Source of the DNA: an uncultured Sphingobium sp.
GTDB taxonomy: Bacteria > Pseudomonadota > Alphaproteobacteria > Sphingomonadales > Sphingomonadaceae
NCBI GenBank assembly: GCA_946479185.1
Contig: CAMLFF010000049.1
Coordinates: 1-14,156 of the forward strand
Direction: 5' to 3'
DNA: 14,156 nucleotides
Position 1 is the stretch's first letter. Each line of letters opens with the position of its first letter. The notes under the pieces are model-generated. The model was not told the origin of the DNA. It made no database searches and was given only the letters and a program-made list of their open reading frames with translations. Positions 7,339 to 14,156 of this stretch are shown here, piece by piece. Position numbers and translations under genes: made by a program.

Positions 7339-7361
7339 GGGCTGCGATTGTTCGCACGCCC
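7339..7361. terminator. Stem-loop between the convergent glycosyltransferase and tRNA-Thr
   Basis: GGGC plus TGCGA (7339-7347) pair with TCGCA plus GCCC (7352-7361, with C7357 bulged out) around a TTGT loop, giving nine base pairs. It lies between the glycosyltransferase stop and the tRNA 3' end, so it could stop transcripts from either side. A run of five Ts directly follows the tRNA CCA on the minus strand, before this hairpin. Confidence 0.4.
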
Positions 7362-7372
7362 CTAGCCAAAAA

Positions 7373-7448
7373 TGGTGCCGCTTAGGTGACTCGAACACCT
7401 GACCCCCGCATTACGAATGCGATGCTCTACCGGCTGAGCTAAAGCGGC
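7373..7448 (-). tRNA. tRNA-Thr, anticodon CGT
   Basis: The minus strand folds into a complete 76-base cloverleaf. Acceptor arm GCCGCTT pairs with AAGCGGC; D stem is GCTC/GAGC; the anticodon stem TCGCA/TGCGG encloses the loop TTCGTAA, giving anticodon CGT, which reads the threonine codon ACG. The variable loop is GGGTC; the T stem AGGTG/CACCT encloses TTCGAGT. Discriminator base A and an encoded CCA end the gene. There is no intron. The 3' end faces the accessory-looking phosphotransferase/glycosyltransferase block, the usual orientation for integration at tRNA genes, but no repeated tRNA tail was found. Confidence 0.97.
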
Positions 7449-7515
7449 TCCGGTTGGCCAGCCGAGGCCAGCGCTTCAACGGTCGCTCCCGAGGGAGACT
7501 TCCGTGCAGCGGCGG

Positions 7516-7544
7516 CGATTATCAGCAGTCGGCAGCGGTGGCAA
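7516..7544 (-). promoter_or_regulatory. Candidate tRNA-Thr promoter
   Basis: On the minus strand TTGCCA (7539-7544) and TAATCG (7516-7521) are 17 bases apart, and GATAAT overlaps the second box. Transcription would start about 60 bases before the tRNA. Sequence similarity is only moderate and other placements are possible. Confidence 0.3.
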
Positions 7545-7600
7545 GCGGCTTGACCGTCTTTCGTGCCGGATGCCGAGACATACCCCCGTCCAGCAAGCAC

Positions 7601-7627
7601 TTTACCGACCATTTACCATGCATTTAC
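7601..7627. promoter_or_regulatory. Three TTTA tetramers at 11-base spacing, CtrA-box-like array
   Basis: TTTACC at 7601, TTTACC at 7612 and TTTACG at 7623 repeat with an exact 11-base period, giving TTTA-N7-TTTA-N7-TTTA. The alphaproteobacterial cell-cycle regulator CtrA binds TTAA-N7-TTAA, so each unit differs by one base. The array ends 52 bases before the ATG of the PAS-domain gene and may be an operator for it. Identification of the binding protein is inference. Confidence 0.4.
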
Positions 7628-7679
7628 GGTTGCTGGCGCATGGTCCTGCGGTTGCAATCAAGCACAGGCAGATCAGATA

Positions 7680-8993
7680 ATGGATGCACCATACAGCGAG
7701 GCCGATGAGGCCATGATGCTGGAGGAGGGCATGGACGCCCCGCCCCTTGTCCGTTTTGACGAGCGGCGGATGCACATCCGCGCCTATAATTATTGGGCCT
7801 CATTGCTCGATGATCGTTCACTGCCACGCATTGCAGACCTGAACCCTGCCGAGATTCACGATTTTGGATCGCACAGCATGTTGCTGGATTTTACCGGTGG
7901 CGTCGATGATCCGCGCATTGCCTTTCTCGGCACGGCGCTTGCGGCCCAGTGCGACATCGCAGCGCCGATCCAATATGCGAGCCAGATTCCACCGCGCACC
8001 CTGCTCTCTCGCCTGACCGACCATTATCTGCAGATCATCGCCAACGCCGCGCCGATCGGCTTTGAGGCAGAGTTCAACAACCAGCGCGGCGCCGAGATCA
8101 TGTATCGCGGCATCATGATGCCCTTTTCGACCGACGACGACCGGATCGACTTCGTCTACGGCGTCATCAACTGGAAAGAAGTCGCGACCGACGCGCTGAG
8201 CGAAAGCATTTACGCCGAGGTGGAAGCGGCGACGCCAGTCTCCTTCGTGCCGCAAAAGATTACGCAAATCTGGGCAGACGGACCTTCTGCGCAGGATTTT
8301 GGCGATGATGATGAGGCAGATGCGCAGGAGGATGCGCGCTTTGACGACGCGCTTGAGCTGACCAGCGCGCTCATCGAGGCGCCGATGAGCGCCGAGACAT
8401 TGAGCGATTCGCTGGCGCTCGCACGGGATGCCGCCGCTGCTGCCAATGCCAGCGAAGGGCGCACACGCCATGCATTGTATCGCGCCATCGGTCTGGCCCA
8501 TGCTTTTGCGCGCGTCGCTGCGGTTCGGCCCGATGACTATGCCGAGTTGCTTGCCGATTCGGGCATCGCGCCCCAAAAACGCAGCCCGCTGACCGCGCTC
8601 GCCAAACTCGTGTTCGGTGCGGACTATGACAAGACGCGGCTGGCGGAATTCGTCTGCGCGATAGACTATGCACTTGAGCAGGATCTCGCGCCCGGCGCGC
8701 TGATCGATCATCTTCATGCCATGCCCGGCGGCCTCAAGGCGCTTGTTGCACAGGTTCGCGCCGCGCGCCGGGGTGAGAAGGCGGAGACGCCGCGCCCGGC
8801 GCATAATCGCATACGATCAAAATTGCTTCAGTCGCAGGCGATTGAAGCGACATCCGTGAGCCTTGATGATGCCGGGCTCGCTGTCGTGGTCGTCCGGCGG
8901 GAAGCGGACGGCACGCTTGCGATGGTGGCATCGCTGGACCTCGACGATGGGCTTTCCAGCAGGGTTTATGCCCGGGCAGCGAAGAAAATCTGA
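7680..8993 (+). CDS. PAS_5-family protein with uncharacterised C-terminal region
   Basis: This 437-residue soluble protein starts with an alphaproteobacterial PAS-like domain (PAS_5 type, about residues 30-168): MHIRAYNYWASLLDDRSLPRIADLNP, then a GFEAEFNNQRGAEIMYRGIMMPFS stretch in two parts (127-150) and VYGVINWKE (159-167). Such domains are thought to sense small molecules or serve as protein contacts; the ligand is unknown. An acidic linker (about 205-225) leads to a mainly helical region (226-365) including a TALAKLVFGADYD motif (305-317), a possible helix-turn-helix-like segment ending in MPGGLKALVAQVRAARR (348-364), and a short beta-rich tail (390-422). I do not recognise the C-terminal part. 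The ATG at 7680 has a weak AGGCAG upstream; earlier in-frame GTG 7563 is less likely. No histidine kinase or GGDEF/EAL output domain is present. Confidence 0.75.
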   Translation: MDAPYSEADEAMMLEEGMDAPPLVRFDERRMHIRAYNYWASLLDDRSLPRIADLNPAEIHDFGSHSMLLDFTGGVDDPRIAFLGTALAAQCDIAAPIQYASQIPPRTLLSRLTDHYLQIIANAAPIGFEAEFNNQRGAEIMYRGIMMPFSTDDDRIDFVYGVINWKEVATDALSESIYAEVEAATPVSFVPQKITQIWADGPSAQDFGDDDEADAQEDARFDDALELTSALIEAPMSAETLSDSLALARDAAAAANASEGRTRHALYRAIGLAHAFARVAAVRPDDYAELLADSGIAPQKRSPLTALAKLVFGADYDKTRLAEFVCAIDYALEQDLAPGALIDHLHAMPGGLKALVAQVRAARRGEKAETPRPAHNRIRSKLLQSQAIEATSVSLDDAGLAVVVVRREADGTLAMVASLDLDDGLSSRVYARAAKKI

Positions 8994-9043
8994 CAAGCCG
9001 CACTGATAAGCCGTCATATTGGCGCGCTATTGTTGCGGTCCAC

Positions 9044-9072
9044 TTGCCACGGGTTTAACCACGGGCATTACA
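9044..9072 (+). promoter_or_regulatory. Candidate glutamate dehydrogenase promoter with a CCACGGG direct repeat
   Basis: TTGCCA (9044-9049) and ATTACA (9067-9072) are spaced 17 bases apart. Between and across them CCACGGG occurs twice (9047-9053 and 9059-9065), separated by TTTAA. The repeat could be a regulator site overlapping the promoter, which would suit a catabolic gene controlled by nitrogen or carbon supply. Both assignments are pattern-based. Confidence 0.35.
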
Positions 9073-9140
9073 TCCGACGACCCCGCCACGTTGCTGGGCG
9101 GCGGACCTATGACATCGCCAGAGAGGATGGCCCAAGCGCA

Positions 9141-12100
9141 ATGACTCAACGAGATAAAGCGGCGATCTCCATCCTCTGCCACGCTCTGGTCGAAGGGTTG
9201 CACGGCAGCGAGCGCGACACGTTGGGCAAGGGCGCACTGGAGGCGGCAGGCCGCTTCGTCCATGATGCTGCGGTCATGCGCAAGGCCGATGAAAGCGTCG
9301 TCCTCATCGATAGCGCGAGCGATGAACTGCGCGGGAGTGACAGCAGCCTGCGCCGCCAGCGCATCGCCATCATCAATGCCGACATGCCCTTTCTGGTCGA
9401 TAGCATCGGCAATTGCCTGAGCAGCGCTGATCTTGTGATCCATTTGCTCGCCCATCCCGTGTTGCCGGTGCGCCGGGACAAGGATGGCAAATTGCTGAGC
9501 ATTGGCGATGCAGATGATGCTGCGCGCGAATCGCTCATCTACATCGAAACCGACCGGATCGATGCGAGAGGACGGCAGGCGCTTGCCAAGTCCCTCAACG
9601 AGACGCTCACCCATGTGCGTGCCGCCGTGGCGGACTGGCGCATGATGACCGAAGCGCTGAATGCCGATGCCAATCGGCTGGGCGCGGGGGAAGGGGGCGA
9701 CCTGCTACGCTGGCTGCAAAAGGGCAATTTGACGCAGCTTGGCCATGAGATGCGCTCGCGTGAGGGTCGGGCCTCGCGCCGCAAGGGCATTTGCCGCGTG
9801 ATCGCAGAGCCGGTGCTCTCCAATCGCGCGGTGGCCGATGCGATCGCCTGGTTCGAAGCTGGGAATAATGGCCCGCTGGTTCTCAAATCCAACATGCAGT
9901 CGCGCGTTCATCGCAATGTGCTGATCGATCTGTTCATGGTGCCCGTTCGCGAGGATGGCGTCATCACTGCACTCTCCATCAATGCCGGTCTCTGGACGAG
10001 TGCCGCGCTCGGCGCGAAGCCGGAGGATGTGCCGGAGCTGCGCGATACGCTCTCCGCCCTGATGGCGCGCTTTGGCTATAGCGCGTCCGGCCATGCCGCA
10101 AAGACGCTGACCCATGCGCTGACAACCCTGCCGCATGATCTGATGCTGGCCTTTCCGGCTGCGGATCGCGAGCGGATCACCCTGTCTGCCATGACGCTGG
10201 CGGACCGCCCCCGCCCGAAGCTCGAACTGGTGATGGATGCGTTGGGGCGGCATCTGTTCGCGTTCGTATGGATGGTGCGCGAGGATCTCTCGACCGGGCG
10301 GCGCGAGAGCGTTGCCGCACTGATCGCCAGCACGGCCAATGCGACCGTGCTGGGCTGGTCCATCGCGCTGGATGAGAGCGGCCTCGCGCTGGTGCGCTTC
10401 ACCTTCGATCTGCGCGATGGCGGCACGATGCCGGACGCGGAAGCACTCGATCACCAGATTGCGCAACTGCTGCGCGGTTGGGTGCCTGCCGTTGAGCAGG
10501 GTCTGATCGACCTTGGCGAGGGATCGCGCGCCGCCGTGCTCGCGCAACGCTATGCGCCCACCTTGCCCATGTCCTACCGCGAAAGCGCAGGGCCGGAGGA
10601 AGCCGCGCGTGATCTGCTGGCGTTGCATCGCCTCGATCGTGCTGATCGACGCAGTGTGCGGCTCTACAAGATTGCGGAGGATGGCGACCGGCAGTTGCGC
10701 GTAAAAATCTATTCGTTGGAGCCGCTGATCCTCTCCGAGGCTGTGCCAGCGCTCGAGAATTTCGGCTTCCGGGCGCTTGAAGAACGCAGCACCAGCGCGG
10801 GTGCGGATGGATCGCTCGGGCATATTCAGCGCTTCACGCTGGAGCGGCAGGATGGTGGTTCCTCTAGCGAAGTCCTCGCGCGGGCGGATATCGTCAGCGA
10901 TGCGCTGGATGCCGTGCTGGAGAGCCGCGCCGAGAATGACCGCTTTGCCGAACTGATCGTGACGGCGGGTGTGGGCGAGCAGGATATCGTGCTGCTGCGC
11001 GCAATCTTCCGCTATTTGCGGCAGACGGGCATGTCTTATGGCCTGTCGACTGTCGTCGAGGCTTTGCGGCGTGAGGCAGCCATTACGCGCCAGCTGGTCG
11101 AGCTGTTTTTTGCATTGCACGACCCCAAGCGGACGACGGGCGCACAGGATGCGCAGGCGCTCAATCGCGATATCGATCTCGCGCTGGAAAGCGTCTCCAG
11201 CCTGGATGAGGACCGCATATTGCGGCTCTACCGCGCGTTCATCAATGCCGTGCTGCGCACCAATGCCTTCACCCCGGCAGCCCAGGAAGCGCTCGCCTTC
11301 AAGATCGACAGTGCGCAGGTTCCGGGCCTGCCAAAGCCGCTCCCTTGGCGCGAAATCTGGGTGTGCAGCCCGCGTGTGGAGGGCATTCACTTGCGCGCCG
11401 GCCGCGTGGCTCGTGGCGGCTTGCGCTGGTCCGACCGGCGCGACGATTTCCGCGTGGAAGTGCTTGGCCTCATGAAGGCCCAGCGCGTGAAGAATGCGGT
11501 AATCGTACCAACGGGTGCCAAAGGCGGCTTCTATCCCAAGCAACTCCCCTCCCCTGCCAATCGCGATGCGTGGCTGGCAGAGGGTACGGAGAGCTACCGT
11601 ATCTTTATCCGCTCGCTCCTCTCGGTCACCGATAATATCGTGAAGGGCAAGGTGGTCCACCCCAAGGGCATGGTCATCCGCGATGGGGACGACCCCTATT
11701 TCGTGGTGGCAGCCGACAAGGGCACGGCCACCTTCTCCGACGTGGCCAATGCGCTCGCAACCGAGCGGGATTTCTGGCTGGGCGATGCCTTCGCCAGCGG
11801 CGGCTCCAATGGCTATGATCATAAAGCGATGGGTATTACCGCGCGCGGCGCCTGGATATCCGTGCAACGCCACTTCGCCGAAATGGGCGTGGACGTGCAG
11901 AAGGACCCTGTGCGGACCATCGGCGTTGGTGACATGTCTGGCGACGTGTTCGGCAATGGGATGTTGCTGAGCAAGTCCATAAGGCTGGTTGCGGCCTTCG
12001 ATCATCGCCACATTTTCATCGATCCGGATCCGGATGCGGCGGCGAGCTGGAAAGAGCGCAGCCGACTGTTCAAGCTGCCGCGCTCAAGTTGGGATGATTA

Positions 12101-13787
12101 TGACAAGGCGCTCATCTCCAAGGGCGGCGGCGTGTTCCCGCGCACGCTCAAGAGCATTCCGCTGAGCAAGGAAATGCAGGCGATTATCGGCAGCAGCGAA
12201 AGTGCGATGGAGCCAGCGGCGCTCATCTCGGCCCTGTTGCGGGCGGAGACGGACCTGCTCTGGTTCGGCGGCATCGGCACTTACATCAAGGCGGCGGCGC
12301 AGAATAATGCCGAGGTTAGTGACACCGCCAATGACCGGCTGCGCGTCGATGGCGAAGAGGTGCGCGCCAAGGTGATTGGCGAGGGCGCGAATCTGGGCAT
12401 CACGCAGGCCGGGCGCATCGCGTTCGCGCTGAATGGGGGCCGGATCAACACGGACTTTATCGACAATAGCGCAGGCGTGGACTGCTCTGACAATGAAGTG
12501 AACATCAAGATCGCGCTCAACAAAGAGATGGCGGAGGGCCGCCTCCCCTTTGAGGCACGCAACGAGCTGCTGCGCTCGATGACCGATGAAGTCGCGCAGA
12601 TCGTGCTTGAGGACAACCGACTGCAGGCGCTGGGGCTTTCGATTGCGCAGGCGGGTGGCGCTGGCGATCTGGCATCCTATGTCCACTTGATCGCGACGCT
12701 GGAAGCTGGCGGGCACCTTGATCGCCGCGTTGAGGGTCTGGCGAATGATCAGGAGCTGTTGCGCCGCGCGGGCGATGGGCTGGGACTTACGCGCCCGGAA
12801 CTTGCCGTGCTGTTCTCGACCGCCAAGCTTGCGTTGCAAGCGGCGATTGAAACCAGCGATCTGGCAGATGACCCTGCGCTTGCCGATGATCTGCTGCGCG
12901 CTTTCCCGCCGACCATGCAAAAGAGCCATGCCGACGCGATTGCAGGGCATCAGCTGCGTGGCGAGATTATCGCGACCAAGCTTGCCAATCGCATCATCAA
13001 CCGGCTGGGTGTCATCCTGCCCTTCACGCTTGCGGAGGAAGCCAGTTGCACACTTGACGAGATTGCCCGCGCCTTTGTGATCGCGGAGCAATTGTTCGGC
13101 GTGCGCCAACTCTGGGATGAGATCGACAGCGCCAAGCTTTCCGAGCGGGCGCGCCTCACCCTGTATCGTCAGGTCGCCAATGCGATGGCTGGCCATATTG
13201 GCGATGCACATCGGTCCCTGCCCTCCACCATGAAGCAGAGCGAAGCGATTGCCACGCTGGCGCCTGCTTTGACCGCGCTCGAAAAAGGCGGCGCGAGCTT
13301 GCTCCGTCCAGAACCGGCACGACGCCTTGATGCGCTGATGGCGGAGCTTGCCGAGCTTGGCGTTCCCAAGGCGATGGCGACGAGCGTCGCCGTGCTGAGG
13401 ATGAAGAATGGCGCGATCGGCCTCGGCTGGCTCGCCAACAAGTCTGGTCGTGACGAGATCGATGTGGCGCGCGCCTTCACGCAGTTGGGTGAAGCTCTGG
13501 GCATCGACTGGTTGCAGGGGCTTGCGGATGGGATGAGCCCGAGCGACCCGTGGGAACGGCTGCTAGTTGCGGGGAGCGCGCGTGAATTGCAGCAAATGCG
13601 CCTCGCCTTCCTCGCCAGGGTGCGCAGCAAGGATAATGTTACGTTCGTGACTGACTGGCTGGTGCAGAATGAGAGTGCCATCGCCAAGTTTCACCGGCTT
13701 ATCGCCCGTGTGCGGGCCGTCGCCAGCCCGAGCGCCGCAATGATCGCCGAGATGACGGGACAGGCCAGAGCCCTGCTGGAGCGTTGA
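9141..13787 (+). CDS. NAD-specific glutamate dehydrogenase, large L_180 class
   Basis: The enzyme deaminates L-glutamate to 2-oxoglutarate and ammonium with NAD+, feeding amino-acid carbon into the TCA cycle. Its 1548 residues match the very large bacterial L_180 class (Bac_GDH family). The N-terminal half (to about 700) is the regulatory region with ACT-like domains typical of this class. The catalytic core begins near RVARGGLRWSDRRDDFR (755-771), followed by KNAVIVPTGAKGGF (784-797) with substrate and catalytic lysines K784 and K794, GVGDMSGDVFGNGM (928-941) for the nucleotide-binding region, WFGGIGTYIK, and GEGANLGITQ (1080-1089). A helical C-terminal domain completes it. The ATG at 9141 is preceded by GAGAGGA at unusual distance (13 bases); a TTG at 9030 in frame is not favoured. 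Family members are allosterically controlled, often by aspartate. No frameshift or missing block was seen. Confidence 0.95.
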   Translation: MTQRDKAAISILCHALVEGLHGSERDTLGKGALEAAGRFVHDAAVMRKADESVVLIDSASDELRGSDSSLRRQRIAIINADMPFLVDSIGNCLSSADLVIHLLAHPVLPVRRDKDGKLLSIGDADDAARESLIYIETDRIDARGRQALAKSLNETLTHVRAAVADWRMMTEALNADANRLGAGEGGDLLRWLQKGNLTQLGHEMRSREGRASRRKGICRVIAEPVLSNRAVADAIAWFEAGNNGPLVLKSNMQSRVHRNVLIDLFMVPVREDGVITALSINAGLWTSAALGAKPEDVPELRDTLSALMARFGYSASGHAAKTLTHALTTLPHDLMLAFPAADRERITLSAMTLADRPRPKLELVMDALGRHLFAFVWMVREDLSTGRRESVAALIASTANATVLGWSIALDESGLALVRFTFDLRDGGTMPDAEALDHQIAQLLRGWVPAVEQGLIDLGEGSRAAVLAQRYAPTLPMSYRESAGPEEAARDLLALHRLDRADRRSVRLYKIAEDGDRQLRVKIYSLEPLILSEAVPALENFGFRALEERSTSAGADGSLGHIQRFTLERQDGGSSSEVLARADIVSDALDAVLESRAENDRFAELIVTAGVGEQDIVLLRAIFRYLRQTGMSYGLSTVVEALRREAAITRQLVELFFALHDPKRTTGAQDAQALNRDIDLALESVSSLDEDRILRLYRAFINAVLRTNAFTPAAQEALAFKIDSAQVPGLPKPLPWREIWVCSPRVEGIHLRAGRVARGGLRWSDRRDDFRVEVLGLMKAQRVKNAVIVPTGAKGGFYPKQLPSPANRDAWLAEGTESYRIFIRSLLSVTDNIVKGKVVHPKGMVIRDGDDPYFVVAADKGTATFSDVANALATERDFWLGDAFASGGSNGYDHKAMGITARGAWISVQRHFAEMGVDVQKDPVRTIGVGDMSGDVFGNGMLLSKSIRLVAAFDHRHIFIDPDPDAAASWKERSRLFKLPRSSWDDYDKALISKGGGVFPRTLKSIPLSKEMQAIIGSSESAMEPAALISALLRAETDLLWFGGIGTYIKAAAQNNAEVSDTANDRLRVDGEEVRAKVIGEGANLGITQAGRIAFALNGGRINTDFIDNSAGVDCSDNEVNIKIALNKEMAEGRLPFEARNELLRSMTDEVAQIVLEDNRLQALGLSIAQAGGAGDLASYVHLIATLEAGGHLDRRVEGLANDQELLRRAGDGLGLTRPELAVLFSTAKLALQAAIETSDLADDPALADDLLRAFPPTMQKSHADAIAGHQLRGEIIATKLANRIINRLGVILPFTLAEEASCTLDEIARAFVIAEQLFGVRQLWDEIDSAKLSERARLTLYRQVANAMAGHIGDAHRSLPSTMKQSEAIATLAPALTALEKGGASLLRPEPARRLDALMAELAELGVPKAMATSVAVLRMKNGAIGLGWLANKSGRDEIDVARAFTQLGEALGIDWLQGLADGMSPSDPWERLLVAGSARELQQMRLAFLARVRSKDNVTFVTDWLVQNESAIAKFHRLIARVRAVASPSAAMIAEMTGQARALLER

Positions 13788-13799
13788 GCCCGGCGGCTC
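13786..13799. terminator. Short hairpin at the convergent end of gdh and the isomerase gene
   Basis: GAGCC (13786-13790) and GGCTC (13795-13799) pair around a CGGC loop. It begins within the glutamate dehydrogenase stop codon in the 25-base gap before the convergent isomerase gene. The stem is short and no T-run follows, so support is weak. Confidence 0.25.
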
Positions 13800-13812
13800 T
13801 GGCGGGACCGCG

Positions 13813-14156
13813 CTATTTTGCGGGAGCGGTTTTGCCAATGAGCCAGGGCTTGACCGCACCACTGGGCTTGGCCTTGCCATCGAGCCGCACGGCGCGCTTG
13901 ATGATCACGCGATCCTTGATCATCTGGCCGAACATCACCCCGCGCCCGCAGCAGGTATCGCGCGCGAGGATGCGCTTGATGATATCCATACCTGCGACGA
14001 CCTGACCGAAGGCTGCGTAACCTGCATAGCCGGGCCGCGCATCCAGCGTAGGATTGGCGCCCACCTGTATCGAGAAATTGCCGGTGCCGGAGTTTGGCTC
14101 CTTGTGGCGCGCCATGGAGATGGTGCCGTCGAGATGCTTGAGGCCAGTTTTGTTAG
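13813..14156 (-). CDS. Cyclophilin-type peptidyl-prolyl cis-trans isomerase, C-terminal part
   Basis: The gene enters from the right edge, so its 5' end is missing; 113 residues are visible. They begin NKTGLKHLDGTISMARH, then NSGTGNFSIQVGANPTLD and GYAAFGQVVAGMDIIKRI, matching the second half of the cyclophilin barrel (GTISMAR, NSG..FFI, LD, YA.FG.V..GMD). Cyclophilins speed proline isomerisation during protein folding. The arginine and FxMxQ part of the active site would lie outside the window, as would any signal peptide, so cellular location cannot be told. The tail after the barrel (about the last 45 residues) is basic. An internal ATG at 14115 is within the conserved GTISMAR motif and is not the true start. 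The gene converges on glutamate dehydrogenase with a 25-base gap. Confidence 0.9.
   Translation of the reverse strand, partial: NKTGLKHLDGTISMARHKEPNSGTGNFSIQVGANPTLDARPGYAGYAAFGQVVAGMDIIKRILARDTCCGRGVMFGQMIKDRVIIKRAVRLDGKAKPSGAVKPWLIGKTAPAK

Noticed and set aside
7373..7448. tRNA-Thr as an attachment site of an integrated element
   Set aside because: Searched by eye for a repeat of the tRNA 3' end between 4804 and 7372 and for an integrase; neither was found.
7486..7497. CTCCC-GA-GGGAG inverted repeat between tRNA-Thr and the PAS gene
   Set aside because: Only five base pairs with a 2-base loop in GC-rich sequence; likely chance.
7818..8804. 328-residue frame antisense to the PAS-domain gene
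   Set aside because: Arg/Gly-rich composition and no motif; the sense frame has clear PAS_5 similarity.
9705..12011. 768-residue open frame antisense to glutamate dehydrogenase
   Set aside because: It mirrors the codon bias of the GC-rich sense gene, has no recognisable domain, and lies wholly inside a well-conserved enzyme.
12084..13211. 375-residue open frame antisense to the end of glutamate dehydrogenase
   Set aside because: Shadow of the real gene, with no ribosome-binding site or domain pattern.

Overview
The window looks like chromosomal DNA from an alphaproteobacterium, most likely a sphingomonad (Sphingomonadales). This rests on the GC-rich coding sequence, the hisB-hisH-hisA-hisF-hisE order with an alpha-type SspB diverging from it, a 1548-residue L_180-class NAD-glutamate dehydrogenase, a PAS_5-family protein, and a cytochrome b561-YceI fusion. 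Most of the window is ordinary housekeeping sequence. No integrase, transposase, CRISPR array, toxin-antitoxin pair or phage gene was recognised.

Layout. Positions 1-2835 (minus strand) hold a tight histidine operon, hisB-hisH-hisA-hisF-hisE, with 4-base overlaps at two junctions and hisE cut by the window edge. Together HisH and HisF form the imidazole-glycerol-phosphate synthase, fed by HisA and HisE; HisB acts on the product. Divergently, sspB (2971-3450, plus) encodes the ClpXP adaptor for ssrA-tagged proteins. It converges on a minus-strand gene (3511-4803) for a membrane b-type cytochrome fused to a periplasmic YceI lipid-binding domain.

Positions 4804-7306 form a less GC-rich, accessory-looking block: a kinase-like phosphotransferase (5028-5966) and a GT-B glycosyltransferase (6140-7306), both plus strand. 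They are preceded by an AT-rich promoter and a 22-base imperfect palindrome. The block ends at a tRNA-Thr(CGT) gene (minus strand, 7373-7448), whose 3' end faces it. The pair may modify a surface glycan, but the substrate cannot be told from sequence.

Positions 7680-8993 encode a PAS_5 protein with a long C-terminal region I do not recognise. Upstream are three TTTA tetramers spaced exactly 11 bases apart (TTTA-N7-TTTA-N7-TTTA), close to the CtrA box pattern TTAA-N7-TTAA. Then comes NAD-glutamate dehydrogenase (9141-13787, plus), which converges on a cyclophilin-type peptidyl-prolyl isomerase (13813 to the window end, minus, 5' part missing).

The observations most worth a second look are the phosphotransferase/glycosyltransferase block with its palindrome, the phased TTTA array before the PAS gene, the cytochrome-YceI fusion, and the active-site substitutions in the phosphotransferase and glycosyltransferase. 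None amounts to a clear new system on sequence alone.
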